The notes under the pieces are model-generated. The model saw nothing but the letters and a program-made list of their open reading frames with translations, was not told the DNA's origin and made no database searches. This document shows positions 27,591 through 36,018 of a stretch of 64,000 bases of DNA, one piece after another. The position numbers were made by a program, and so were the translations under genes. Origin of the DNA: Paenibacillus montanisoli (GTDB lineage Bacteria; Bacillota; Bacilli; Paenibacillales; Paenibacillaceae); the NCBI RefSeq assembly GCF_003268025.1, contig NZ_QLUW01000001.1, forward strand, positions 1,550,001 to 1,614,000, given 5' to 3'. Position 1 is the stretch's first letter. Each line of letters opens with the position of its first letter.

Positions 27591-27627
27591 TAAAAAAGGC
27601 ATTCAAACTGATGCCAGTTTAAATGCC
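27591..27627 (-). terminator. Terminator of the VOC-family gene
   Basis: GGCATT-T-AAACTG pairs with CAGTTT-G-AATGCC around GCAT; TTTTTTA follows on the minus strand. Confidence 0.9.
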
Positions 27628-27642
27628 ATTCCTTCTAACGAT

Positions 27643-28068
27643 TTAAGCTTGTTCGCCGCTGCCCAGGTTAAACTGCCAGCCGATGCCGAACTTGTCCGTT
27701 ACCATCCCGTACAGTTTGCTCCAAAACGTTTCTTGAAGCGGCATAACGACTTGGCCGCCCTCGCCTAGCTTCGCGTATACGCGCTTAAGCTCTTCCGCAT
27801 CGTCAATGACGATCGCAAGGCTGATGTTGTTGCCCATGGTGAATGGCATGCCCGGGAAGGTGTCCGAGAACATGAGGTTGCTGCCATAAACATTAAGGCG
27901 TGCATGCATAATGCCGTTTCCCATGCCAGGCGGCAGCGGATGGTCAGGACTTGACGGCATGTCGCCGAAGGTCGTGAGGTTCGAAATTTCCGTATTGAAT
28001 ACCTCGGCATAAAATTCGACAACTTCACGGGTATTCCCTTGGAAATTCAGGTAAGCATCAACTGACAT
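27643..28068 (-). CDS. VOC-superfamily protein, PhnB/glyoxalase-like
   Basis: 141 residues of the PhnB-like branch: YLNFQGNTREVVEFYAEVF at the start, HARLNVYGSNLMFSDTFPG in the middle, and GMVTDKFGIGWQFNL at the end, which is the typical signature. Related proteins bind metal ions or small ligands, but many have no known reaction. I choose ATG 28068 because AAGGAG lies 8 bases before it; the GTG at 28077 overlaps that site. Monocistronic with a strong terminator. Confidence 0.88.
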   Translation of the reverse strand: MSVDAYLNFQGNTREVVEFYAEVFNTEISNLTTFGDMPSSPDHPLPPGMGNGIMHARLNVYGSNLMFSDTFPGMPFTMGNNISLAIVIDDAEELKRVYAKLGEGGQVVMPLQETFWSKLYGMVTDKFGIGWQFNLGSGEQA

Positions 28069-28199
28069 TACGTTCACTCCTTAACGATATTGTAGAAGAA
28101 GGTAATCTTCACTGACATATTGTAACATTTTTTCGCTTCGGAAGAAAACTTGTCCGAGGTATTTTTGTCCATTGCTTTCATGCCGGCCTGCTGTTATTT

Positions 28200-28263
28200 G
28201 ACTAAAAAGAGAAATGACCCGAAAGGCGCGATCTTAGTCAGATAGGCCGGATTACGGGTCATT
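28200..28263 (-). terminator. Terminator of the CBO0543-family gene, stop codon inside the stem
   Basis: AATGACCCG (28263-28255 on the minus strand) pairs with CGGGTCATT (28221-28213), followed by TCTCTTTTTAG. The TGA stop at 28259-28261 lies within the 5' arm. Confidence 0.7.
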
Positions 28264-28828
28264 GTTGCGCGCTGGCTTGGATGCTTTGCACCTTATCCAC
28301 GAACCAGCGAATAAGGACGGCCAGCACGAAATAGATGGGGAACGAGTAGATCAGTTTCCAGTTTATCAGGAGATAAAGGTCCGCCCAGATGTGGATGGGC
28401 TCGATGACAAACGCAACCAAAGCCGAATAAATAAGGGAAGCGATCAGGTAGCTGAGCCAGGACCGGAAATATTGATAAATGAGCATAAACGACAGCGGCA
28501 GATAGAACACGTTGTTAATAAAAACCGTGTACATCGGAGTCACCTTGATCGGATATTCCCATAATACATAGCTCGTCCCGATCGTATCGAGCAGCTGCGC
28601 TACGGCCGTCCAAATGAGCCCGTAGAACAGCAGCCCCAGGAGACGGCTCTTATCGACCAGCCTCCAAACGATGAAAACGCCAATGAGCGTTAGGAGGATG
28701 ATGACCCAGAATTGCGTAGAAAACAAACTATAGGTCTTCCAATGCTCATGGAATAGGGTTGATGTCTGCTTGATGGACTCCAATACTTTCTCATAGTGCG
28801 AAGGAACTTTGTCCATGACAGGGACCAC
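28259..28828 (-). CDS. CBO0543-family membrane protein
   Basis: 189 residues with about five membrane segments (FWVIILLTLIGVFIVWRLV; LFYGLIWTAVAQLL; then the rest), and the family pattern LLDTIGTSYVLWEYPIKVTP. The function of this family, common in spore-forming Firmicutes, is unknown. The start is weak: GTG 28828 or ATG 28816, neither with a good Shine-Dalgarno. Divergent from the TTG-start operon. Confidence 0.7.
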   Translation of the reverse strand: MVPVMDKVPSHYEKVLESIKQTSTLFHEHWKTYSLFSTQFWVIILLTLIGVFIVWRLVDKSRLLGLLFYGLIWTAVAQLLDTIGTSYVLWEYPIKVTPMYTVFINNVFYLPLSFMLIYQYFRSWLSYLIASLIYSALVAFVIEPIHIWADLYLLINWKLIYSFPIYFVLAVLIRWFVDKVQSIQASAQQ

Positions 28829-28908
28829 ATCATTTCATCGTAGAATGGATAGTGCATCTCTATTTATTTCCCTGTGTCGCGCGCAGATATTCAAGTCGAT
28901 TTCCTCTG

Positions 28909-28924
28909 ATTAGAATGTTCTAAT
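28909..28924. promoter_or_regulatory. 16-base palindrome in the divergent intergenic region
   Basis: ATTAGAA-TG-TTCTAAT, perfect 7-base arms, midway between the CBO0543-type gene and the four-gene operon. It is the most regular sequence in this region and a good operator candidate; the regulator is unknown. Confidence 0.45.
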
Positions 28925-29009
28925 TTTTGGTTAATCCGTCATCACTAGGGGATGTAAAACCGGGAAATACTAGCCATAACTTCCGGATGCGTGATGAGGT
29001 GCATGACTT

Positions 29010-29789
29010 TTGTATCAGGCCAGACGACTTAGATCTAATTTATCCACCATCTCGACGACGCAGCTGCATCTGCGAAACCCATGGGTCGTCGCATTCTGGT
29101 CATTCGCGTTTCCCGGCTGCGGCAATCTTGTCCAGAATCGAAAAGTGATCGGCATGATACTCATCGTTTGGGAGCTGATCGTGAACACGAATGCCCAGAT
29201 CAATTTGTCGATCTTCTATTCGCTGCTCGGCCAGTTCGAATTGGCAAAGGAGGTCGTCGATAAACAATGGTTCCTGATGTATATGGGGCTGTATACGTAC
29301 GGAATATGGGACAGCTTTCGCGGGACGATCGATTTGAACAAGCAATATAGGCTGGCCGATATGGAGGATGCGCCTACCCGGGCGTTTACGATGGGCGCGG
29401 TCGATATGAATTTCACCGACATTCGCAAGCCATGGCTTGCGGCCGTGTTTTCCTTGCTGATGCCGGGACTAGGCCATCTGTATGTATTTAAAGTCATTAT
29501 CGGCCTCTTCATGATAATATGGACGGTTGTCGTTGTCTTTCAATCGAATGTGCTGCAAGCCATTCATCTATCCATGACCGGAAACATCGGCGAAGCGATA
29601 TCCAGCCTGGACATGCAGTGGCTGATGTACATTCCGTCCATTTACGGCTATGTCTTATTCGACGGCTATGTATCGGCCGTAGAATTCAATAATCTGTTGA
29701 AGAAAGAGCAATCTAAATTTCTACGGGACAACTATCCGGTCAGCGCTTTTCCTATGCCTGCCGCATCCGGCCGGGAGCAGAGTCCTTAA
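29010..29789 (+). CDS. Membrane protein of unknown function, internally duplicated, paralog 1
   Basis: 259 residues starting at TTG 29010, with GAGGTG 8 bases upstream. About six membrane segments. The protein consists of two similar halves: residues 20-110 (LRNPWVVAFWSFAFPGCGNL...AKEVVDKQWFLMYMGLY) and 135-230 (IRKPWLAAVFSLLMPGLGHLY...AISSLDMQWLMYIPSIYGY). Each half has P[WF].A..S..[FM]PG.G, a hydrophobic pair, then an AK/AI..LD..W.LMY helix. The next gene is about half identical. First gene of a four-gene operon that ends at a terminator near 31500. Function not recognised. Confidence 0.78.
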   Translation: MYQARRLRSNLSTISTTQLHLRNPWVVAFWSFAFPGCGNLVQNRKVIGMILIVWELIVNTNAQINLSIFYSLLGQFELAKEVVDKQWFLMYMGLYTYGIWDSFRGTIDLNKQYRLADMEDAPTRAFTMGAVDMNFTDIRKPWLAAVFSLLMPGLGHLYVFKVIIGLFMIIWTVVVVFQSNVLQAIHLSMTGNIGEAISSLDMQWLMYIPSIYGYVLFDGYVSAVEFNNLLKKEQSKFLRDNYPVSAFPMPAASGREQSP

Positions 29790-29801
29790 GGAGATGATGG
29801 T

Positions 29802-30605
29802 TTGACTACGAATTCCCAATCGCAATCGCAACAATATCAATCGCAATCGCGCCGCAACAGGGCACATCTGTCCCAGTTCAATACGACGCAGATCCATCTG
29901 CGAAATCCGTTCGTCGTCACCTTCTGGTCCTTGATGTCTCCGGGGCTCGGGTATTTCATGCAGGACCGTACCTTAAAAGCTTTCGTAACCGTCATATGGG
30001 GTATTTTCATCAATGTGAAAGCACAAATCAATCTAGCTATCGTGTATTCGTTTACCGGCCGGTTCGATTTAGCCAAGAGCGTCGTCGATAAACGATGGTT
30101 TATACTCTATCTTGCCGTATATGTGTACGGCATTTGGGATGGATACCGCGGGACCGTTGATTTGAATAAACAGTACCGGCTTGCCGATCTTGAGGATGCC
30201 AAGCTTCAGACGTTTAACATCGCAAGCTGGGACATCAATTTCATGGATAAGCGATCTCCATGGGTGGCTGTCATGTGGTCTGCTTTTATGCCGGGGCTGG
30301 GCTATTTATATTTGCATAAGGTCGTTTCGGGCTTGTTCATGATTGGATGGAGTATCATCGTTCTATATATGTCGCATGCCTTAGAGGCGATCCACCTTAC
30401 GTTAATCTGCCGCTTCCCTGAAGCGAAAGCAGCTCTAGATACGGAATGGCTGTTGTATTTGCCTGCGACCTATGCGTTTGCCATGATGGATTGCTATATA
30501 GACGCTGTTGAGAACAACAAACTGTTCGAGAAGGAACAATCCCAGTTTCTGCGGGAGGAATATCCGATTGCCGGCTTCAAGATGCCGAGACTGAGTCAGG
30601 AGTGA
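29802..30605 (+). CDS. Membrane protein of unknown function, internally duplicated, paralog 2
   Basis: 267 residues from TTG 29802, with AGGAG 8 bases upstream. Roughly half of the residues match the preceding gene product, including HLRNPFVVTFWSL, GTVDLNKQYRLADLEDA, MPGLGYLYLHK and KEQSQFLREEYP. The N-terminus adds a Ser/Gln-rich stretch (NSQSQSQQYQSQS). The same two-half internal duplication is present. The gene begins 12 bases after its paralog, which points to tandem duplication followed by divergence; the products may form a heterodimer. Function unknown. Confidence 0.78.
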   Translation: MTTNSQSQSQQYQSQSRRNRAHLSQFNTTQIHLRNPFVVTFWSLMSPGLGYFMQDRTLKAFVTVIWGIFINVKAQINLAIVYSFTGRFDLAKSVVDKRWFILYLAVYVYGIWDGYRGTVDLNKQYRLADLEDAKLQTFNIASWDINFMDKRSPWVAVMWSAFMPGLGYLYLHKVVSGLFMIGWSIIVLYMSHALEAIHLTLICRFPEAKAALDTEWLLYLPATYAFAMMDCYIDAVENNKLFEKEQSQFLREEYPIAGFKMPRLSQE

Positions 30606-30611
30606 TACGCT

Positions 30612-31073
30612 TTGTACCTTATCGCGTCGTTCGAACAAACGATCTATTTGGAAATTGCGCTGAAAACGCTGGAGCAGCATGGTGTCCGCAAGCAGCAAAT
30701 TCTCGCGGTTCCTCTTGACAAGGGCCCTGAGACGCGACGGATATTCGATACCATGCATTATTCGGACGGTTATAGTTTATTCGATGTTGCGGCGGTGCTG
30801 GCCACGTGCGGGATGCTGCTCGGCGCCATATATGGCTTCGTCTTGGAGTGGGGCCCCATTATTTGGGGCATCATCGGATTCATTCTCGGGGCTGGGCTCG
30901 GTCTCTTGTTAAAGTATATCTTCATGAAAAAGCAGAAGGCGGTGAAGAAAGCCAACGCCTTAACGGCCGAAGTCTTTATCATGATCGACTGCTTGGAAAA
31001 TCAGGGCGAATGGATCGAGCGGGTGCTGTGGGAAAATCATGCGCTCGGCATCGCAAAGCTGCGTCAAGGTTGA
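30612..31073 (+). CDS. Small membrane protein with glycine-zipper hairpin, unknown function
   Basis: 153 residues from TTG 30612, with AGGAG 9 bases upstream. A soluble N-terminal part (FEQTIYLEIALKTLEQHGV.. to residue 55) resembles small alpha/beta stress proteins. Two membrane segments follow (FDVAAVLATCGMLLGAIYGFVLEW and IIWGIIGFILGAGLGLLLKYIF) with Gly spacing typical of glycine zippers, then a basic stretch KKQKAVKKANA and a soluble tail. It follows the second paralog by 6 bases, so it shares the operon. I do not recognise the family. Confidence 0.7.
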   Translation: MYLIASFEQTIYLEIALKTLEQHGVRKQQILAVPLDKGPETRRIFDTMHYSDGYSLFDVAAVLATCGMLLGAIYGFVLEWGPIIWGIIGFILGAGLGLLLKYIFMKKQKAVKKANALTAEVFIMIDCLENQGEWIERVLWENHALGIAKLRQG

Positions 31074-31082
31074 AGCTGCGCG

Positions 31083-31457
31083 ATGTACTTGGACAAACTG
31101 AACGCTAGCTGGACCTCTTTTGCTGCGGAATGCGGACTTAACGTGGAACTGCGCATTACGAACACAACGAAGCTTCGCGGTTGCCCGAAGATGTATATGC
31201 TCGAATTCCGGTATAAAGGCGCGCGGTATCATTTGTATCATGAATTGGAAGGGCACAGCTATCACTTGCACATCGTGAACGCCGCCTATCCAACCGCAAG
31301 GCTGCAAGACCTGTTCGACTGCGGCGAGGCAGTATGCATGGATATCATTCATGCTTTTATGCACCAGCATTATGAGGGCATTCAGACCTCTGTCGATTGC
31401 AGCGGGGGACTTGATGCCGCCAAGCAGTATATTTTACATATGCGATATGCCAATTGA
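31083..31457 (+). CDS. Small cytosolic protein, unknown function
   Basis: 124 residues, no membrane segment. Features are several Cys (AECGLN, LRGCPK, FDCGEAVC, SVDCSGG) and His (YHLYHELEGHSYHLHI, HAFMHQH), which could bind a metal, but no known motif is complete. The Shine-Dalgarno is weak (AAGG at 31066). It lies 9 bases after the preceding stop and before the terminator, so it looks like the last gene of the operon. Function not recognised. Confidence 0.6.
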   Translation: MYLDKLNASWTSFAAECGLNVELRITNTTKLRGCPKMYMLEFRYKGARYHLYHELEGHSYHLHIVNAAYPTARLQDLFDCGEAVCMDIIHAFMHQHYEGIQTSVDCSGGLDAAKQYILHMRYAN

Positions 31458-31500
31458 CGAAATTCGCGATTCAGGTTACGATTTGGGCTATTGATCATAT

Positions 31501-31537
31501 AGCGCTTTGCTTCCGCTGCAGGAGCAAAGCGTTTTTT
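31501..31537 (+). terminator. Terminator of the four-gene TTG-start operon
   Basis: CGCTTTGCTTCC pairs with GGAGCAAAGCG, followed by TTTTTTC. Confidence 0.85.
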
Positions 31538-31637
31538 CATATCGTCGTACGATAGACGAGTCCGACTAAAATAGGATGAGAATAGTCGGATGGCCGCAAG
31601 CAATATCTAGTACTGTAGAGATGCGGGGGAGGTGCTC

Positions 31638-32513
31638 ATGAGCATGCTGGAATCGTTGAATCGCGCACTGGGCTATATCGAAGACCATTTGGCGGATGAC
31701 CTTGATTTCAAAGAAGTCGAGCGGCTGGCGTTATGCTCGGAGTTTCATTTCAAGAAGATGTTTTCGTTTCTTGCGGGCATATCGATCGCCGAATACATCC
31801 GTAGAAGAAGGCTGACGCTTGCCGCATTCGAGCTGAGCGACAGCAGCGCGAGAATCATCGATATCGCCGTGAAATACGGGTATAGCTCGCCGGATTCATT
31901 CACGAGAGCGTTCTGCGGTTTGCATGGCTTGACTCCGACCGAAGCAAGAAGCAAAGGGCAGACGTTGAAGGCTTATCCGAGAATGAGCTTTCAGCTCACC
32001 ATCAAAGGGGGAAACGAAATGAAGTATCGCATCGAGGAGAAGGAAGCGTTTCGCATTGTAGGGATCATGAAGCGGGTGCCGATTATTTTTAACGGCGTCA
32101 ATTCGGAAATCGCGGCGATGTGGGGGAGCTTGAACGCGGAGAAAATTGCCGCGCTGAAAGGTCTCTCAAATATGGACCCGAAGGGGATCATCAGCGCATC
32201 CACGAATTTCTCCGAAGAACGGATGGAGGAAAAAGGAGAGTTGGACCACTATATCGGCGTCGCCACAACGCTGGCTTGCCCGGAGCCGTTCGCTGAGCTG
32301 GATGTGCCTGCCTGCACATGGGCCGTCTTTGAAGCGGCAGGACCTTTCCCGGAAACCTTGCAAAATATATGGGGCCGCATTTATTCGGAATGGTTTCCAT
32401 CCTATAACTTTGAGCAGATCAACGGGCCGGAGCTGTTGTGGACCGAGAGCAAGGATACCTCGTCGCCGACCTTCAGAAGCGAAATTTGGATCCCGGTGAA
32501 GAAGCGGGCATAG
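31638..32513 (+). CDS. AraC-family regulator with GyrI-like effector domain
   Basis: 291 residues. The N-terminal 105 residues hold the two AraC helix-turn-helix motifs ([22 protein letters not shown] and [32 protein letters not shown]). A GyrI-like/AraC effector-binding domain of about 160 residues follows ([18 protein letters not shown]...[16 protein letters not shown]...IWIPV), the layout of Rob/SoxS-related drug or lipophile sensors. The GTG at 31632 overlaps GGGGAGG, so ATG 31638 or ATG 31644 is the start. Stand-alone gene bounded by terminators. The ligand is unknown. Confidence 0.88.
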   Translation: MSMLESLNRALGYIEDHLADDLDFKEVERLALCSEFHFKKMFSFLAGISIAEYIRRRRLTLAAFELSDSSARIIDIAVKYGYSSPDSFTRAFCGLHGLTPTEARSKGQTLKAYPRMSFQLTIKGGNEMKYRIEEKEAFRIVGIMKRVPIIFNGVNSEIAAMWGSLNAEKIAALKGLSNMDPKGIISASTNFSEERMEEKGELDHYIGVATTLACPEPFAELDVPACTWAVFEAAGPFPETLQNIWGRIYSEWFPSYNFEQINGPELLWTESKDTSSPTFRSEIWIPVKKRA

Positions 32514-32529
32514 TCTTTTGGACAAAGAA

Positions 32530-32574
32530 AACAGTCTCCGTTTGGACACGGGGGCTGTTTTTTTTTTTCGTATA
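32530..32574 (+). terminator. Terminator of the AraC-family gene
   Basis: AACAG..CTCCGT pairs with ACACGGGGGCTGTT, followed by a long T-run. Confidence 0.8.
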
Positions 32575-32676
32575 GAAAAAAGAGTATTGTCACCGCGCGT
32601 CCAAAATTGTATGTTTGTGGATATCCAAGCCCAATGCATGACCGAATCCAGCCCCTATGAAAGGTGAGTGAGCTTG

Positions 32677-33934
32677 ATGCAAAATCAATCGCATCTCTCG
32701 GAAATGTTCAATCTGTCAGCATGGTTTCGAGCGTATTCGGAAGAGAGGCATAGCGATCCTTATCCGTTCTACGCTTATTTGCTCAAGCAGGAGCCGGCGA
32801 AGTTTTTTGGAGGATAATAATTTTTGGGTGTATTCCAGGTATGAGGACGTCAACCGAATCTTGAAGGACACGGTCTTTGTCAAAGAGAACCGAAATGCGA
32901 TGCCGCCGCATGCGAACGAGGCACAGCAGCAGGGGACAACTGCCGAGTCGAACCCGATGATGAGCATGCTCGACAATTGGATGCTGTTTCGCGACCCGCC
33001 GACTCATACGCGTTTGAGGGGCTTGGTCAGTCACGCTTTTACGCCAAGAGCGATGGAGAAGCTCAAGCAGAGCATTGTCAGTATCGCGGAGCAGCTGGCA
33101 GAGCGAATGGCCGAAGAAGAAGAGCCTGATCTCATCGCATCGTTCGCGTTTCCTTTGCCGGTCATCGTCATCGCCGAGCTGCTAGGGGTACCGCCGGAGG
33201 ATCGCGACTTGTTCAAGGCATGGTCGAATACGTTCGCCAGAGTGCTGGATGGCGTCGATCATCCTCCTGATTTTGCGGAGCAATCCGCCAAGGCGGCGGT
33301 CGAAATCACGGATTATTTCCGCACGTTGATTGCGCAGCGCAAATCTTCGCCTCGAGAAGACATGATCAGCGAACTGATTGCCGCCAAGGAGCAAGGAGAC
33401 CGGTTAACCGAGCAGGAATTGATCGCTACCTGCGTATTGCTGCTCGTCGCCGGACATGAAACGACGGTCAATATGATCGGAAATACGGTCCTGACGCTCT
33501 TTAACCACCCGGAACAGCGGATGCGCCTCTTAGAACGGCCCGACCTTATTCCCTCCTCGATTGAAGAAGCGCTGCGATTCGAAAGTCCGGTACAGATGAC
33601 GTCGCGTCTAGCTTCCGCCGATATCGAGCTTGGCGGCCAGAAGATCCGGCAAGGCCAGGTCGTGCAAGTGATGCTGGGGGCGGCGAACCGCGATCCGGCC
33701 CAGTTCGACCAGCCGGATCGGTTCAACATCGAACGGGCGCCGAATCGGCATCTAGCCTTTGCTTCAGGCGCGCATTTCTGTCTAGGTGCGCCGCTTGCCC
33801 GGCTGGAGGGCGAAATTGCACTGACCGTGCTGATGAATCGATTCCCTAAGCTGCGCCAAGCTGACCGCCCGCTGAAACGGACGCAAAGCGTGCTGTTCCG
33901 CGGACTGGATCGTTTGTATGTCCGCACGCAGTAA
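32677..33934 (+). pseudogene. Cytochrome P450, interrupted by a +1 frameshift in a T6 run
   Basis: A bacterial soluble class I-type P450 would be 418 residues if the frame were restored. The first 43 codons (ATG 32677, AAGGTGAG 8 bases upstream; DPYPFYAYLLKQEP) run into two TAA stops at 32815-32820. One T too many in the run at 32803-32808 shifts the frame; dropping it joins KFL to EDNNFWVYSRYEDV, the expected P450 continuation. The rest is intact: I-helix AGHETT, ExxR EALR, and heme loop FASGAHFCLG with Cys368. Translation from the TTG at 32807 alone has no Shine-Dalgarno and would lack the N-terminal helix. Could be a sequencing error, a true mutation, or slippage-decoded. Confidence 0.85.
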
Positions 33935-34042
33935 TATTGAACTTCTATGACGAAATATGGAATAGAAGAAGACCCGTCTTCCCATCCTAAGCTTAAGCTA
34001 TTCAGACATCCGCGCCGCTGGCGTTACTTAGGGGGAGCTTCT

Positions 34043-34855
34043 ATGACCATAACATCGGAGCAGCGCATTACGCTGCATGGCTTTAATAATCTGACGAAAT
34101 CGCTGAGCTTCAACATGTACGATATTTGCTATACCAAGACCAAGGAAGAGCGCGAAGCGTATATCGCCTATATCGATCAGCAGTACAATGCCGACCGCCT
34201 AACCTCCATTCTTAAGAGCGTCGCCGACATTATTGGCGCCCACGTGCTCAATATTGCGAAGCAGGATTACGAGCCGCAAGGCGCCAGCGTGACGGTGCTC
34301 GTCTCGGAAGGACCGGTCGAGCAGGCGCCGGACGAATCGTTCGAGGAGTCGCCGGGCCCGCTGCCGGAAGGGGTGGTCATGCACCTCAATACGAGCCATA
34401 TCACGGTACATACATATCCCGAGTATCATCCGGACGAAGGGATTTGTACGTTTCGTGCGGATATCGACGTCTCTACCTGCGGCGAGATTTCGCCGCTGAA
34501 GGCGCTAAACTATCTCATCCACTCCTTCGACACCGACATTATGATCATCGATTACCGGGTTCGGGGATTCACGCGCGATATTAACGGCTATAAGCTCTTT
34601 ATTGACCACGAGATCAGTTCGATCCAAAACTATATCCCGCAAGAGGTTCAAGACCTGTACCAGATGATCGACGTCAACGTGTATCAGGAAAACATTTTCC
34701 ATACGAAATGCAAGCTGCGCGAATTTGACTTAAACAATTACTTGTTCGGCTATACGAAGGATACGCTGAGCAAGCAGGAGCAGCTGGAAATAGAGAAAAG
34801 CGTCAAATGGGAAATGGACGAAATCTTCTATGGGAAAAACATGGTATTTGCATAG
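34043..34855 (+). CDS. speD: S-adenosylmethionine decarboxylase proenzyme, Escherichia coli type
   Basis: 270 residues, close to the 264-residue class Ia SpeD of enterobacteria and unlike the short Bacillus SpeH type. Signatures are [33 protein letters not shown] [35 protein letters not shown] and [15 protein letters not shown]. Self-cleavage should occur before Ser118 in [13 protein letters not shown], making the pyruvoyl cofactor; the residue before it is Thr rather than Lys as in E. coli. The enzyme makes decarboxylated SAM for spermidine synthesis. The frame is open 32 codons upstream, but GGGGGAG before ATG 34043 and homology set the start. No speE nearby. Confidence 0.94.
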   Translation: MTITSEQRITLHGFNNLTKSLSFNMYDICYTKTKEEREAYIAYIDQQYNADRLTSILKSVADIIGAHVLNIAKQDYEPQGASVTVLVSEGPVEQAPDESFEESPGPLPEGVVMHLNTSHITVHTYPEYHPDEGICTFRADIDVSTCGEISPLKALNYLIHSFDTDIMIIDYRVRGFTRDINGYKLFIDHEISSIQNYIPQEVQDLYQMIDVNVYQENIFHTKCKLREFDLNNYLFGYTKDTLSKQEQLEIEKSVKWEMDEIFYGKNMVFA

Positions 34856-34860
34856 GCGGA

Positions 34861-34896
34861 AGCCGGGCGCGAAGCGAGAAGCGCACCGGCTTTTTT
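34861..34896 (+). terminator. Terminator of speD
   Basis: AGCCGG pairs with CCGGCT, with an inner GCGC/GCGC pair, followed by TTTTTTG. Confidence 0.85.
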
Positions 34897-34922
34897 GTTT
34901 TTATTTCATCTTGAATGGGATC

Positions 34923-34931
34923 TGTTATAAT
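34923..34931 (+). promoter_or_regulatory. Extended -10 promoter element for the GNAT gene
   Basis: TGTTATAAT 44 bases before the start; no clear -35. Confidence 0.5.
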
Positions 34932-34974
34932 TTTACTGCAGGTTTATATCACGCAAGTGGTACAGGAGGATAAT

Positions 34975-35502
34975 ATGGTCTCAATCAAGCAAATGAAACT
35001 CGAAGATTCCTGCAAGATCCATGATATTGACCGTTCGGAAACCATTCATTTGATTTATACATGCAGCAACGGGGTACTCGAAGAAAAGAAAGCGGGGCAT
35101 GAATGCCCGAACTGGGAAGAAGATCATGTTGTTGAAATCATTGCTAGGTACGAAGATGAAGTCCAGAACGGAGGGACTGCATACGGAGCATACGACAAGG
35201 ATAAATTGGTCGGGTTCGGCGTCTTGGCCCACAAGTTTAGGGGGAAGGAGAAAAACCGGCTTCAGATCGACCTTATGTACGTTTCAAGGGAATACCGAAG
35301 ACAAGGAATCGGCAAGCGGATCATGGATGCATTAAGCCAAGCGGCCATTGAAAAAGGCGCAAAGTACTTATACATCTCTTCGACCGAAACGGAGTCGGCG
35401 GTTAAGTTTTATTCCAGCTGCGGTTCCGCAATTACATCCGAAATCGATAAGGAATTATTCGATAAAGAACCTCTTGACATCCATATGCTAAAGAAGCTTT
35501 AG
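34975..35502 (+). CDS. GNAT-family N-acetyltransferase
   Basis: 175 residues. Motif A is QIDLMYVSREYRRQGIGKRIMDALSQAA with the R-R-Q-G-I-G pyrophosphate loop; motif B is YLYISSTETESAVKFYSSCG. The substrate is unknown. I choose ATG 34975 because AGGAGG lies about 6 bases before it; the in-frame ATG at 34915 has no ribosome site and overlaps the promoter. Monocistronic between two terminators. Confidence 0.88.
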   Translation: MVSIKQMKLEDSCKIHDIDRSETIHLIYTCSNGVLEEKKAGHECPNWEEDHVVEIIARYEDEVQNGGTAYGAYDKDKLVGFGVLAHKFRGKEKNRLQIDLMYVSREYRRQGIGKRIMDALSQAAIEKGAKYLYISSTETESAVKFYSSCGSAITSEIDKELFDKEPLDIHMLKKL

Positions 35503-35518
35503 TCTCCTGCGAAATGAA

Positions 35519-35559
35519 AAAGCCAGTCGCCGATTGATATCAGCGACTGGCTTTTTTTG
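35519..35559. terminator. Bidirectional terminator between the GNAT gene and ytxJ
   Basis: AGCCAGTCGC (35521-35530) pairs with GCGACTGGCT (35543-35552); T7 follows on the plus strand, and on the minus strand TTTTTC. Confidence 0.9.
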
Positions 35560-35565
35560 CCTTGA

Positions 35566-35913
35566 TTAATTCATGACCGCGTTCATATGCGCTTCGGTAA
35601 TGGACCAATGCGATGCGGTCCAGTACTTCGCTTTATCTTTGATCAGGATGATTTGCGGAGATTCGTGCTTCACCGAGGTATCCTCAGCGATTTGGTTCGA
35701 TACCGGACGGGACTCGATGACTTTGACCAGGATAAAGTCAGTGTCGGCCGATGCAGCTTCGTTATTCTTCAAGTAGTTCGAGAACTCCGTGAACGCGTTT
35801 GCGCTGACCGGGCAAGTCGTGCTGTGCTTGAACACAACAAGCGGACGCTTGCTCGAGCTTTCTAAAGCGGCTTGCCATTCTTCGATCGTTTGGATTTCTT
35901 TTAATTGGGACAT
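35566..35913 (-). CDS. ytxJ: Bacillithiol-system redox protein YtxJ
   Basis: 115 residues of thioredoxin-like fold with a monothiol active site STTCPVSANAF; Cys34 is the only cysteine. Proteins of this family occur in bacillithiol producers and are predicted bacilliredoxin-type enzymes that remove bacillithiol from oxidised proteins. The C-terminal KHESPQIILIKDKAKYWTASHWSIT matches the family end. AGGAG lies 7 bases before the ATG. Convergent with the GNAT gene; monocistronic. Confidence 0.92.
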   Translation of the reverse strand: MSQLKEIQTIEEWQAALESSSKRPLVVFKHSTTCPVSANAFTEFSNYLKNNEAASADTDFILVKVIESRPVSNQIAEDTSVKHESPQIILIKDKAKYWTASHWSITEAHMNAVMN

Positions 35914-36018
35914 CCGAATTCTCCTAACTGTTATGAAATGAGTTACAGAACAACCAACCTCATCATCATACCATAACGATCGGCGGATGTACTACTTTGC
36001 CCGGTCTCAGCTGTAAGC

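Noticed and set aside
26881..27640. Insertion sequence
   Set aside because: No transposase frame and no convincing terminal inverted repeats with short target duplication; only a duplicated palindrome and small repeats.
32807..33934. P450 as a complete gene starting at TTG 32807
   Set aside because: No ribosome binding site, and the missing N-terminal part is present in the other frame upstream.
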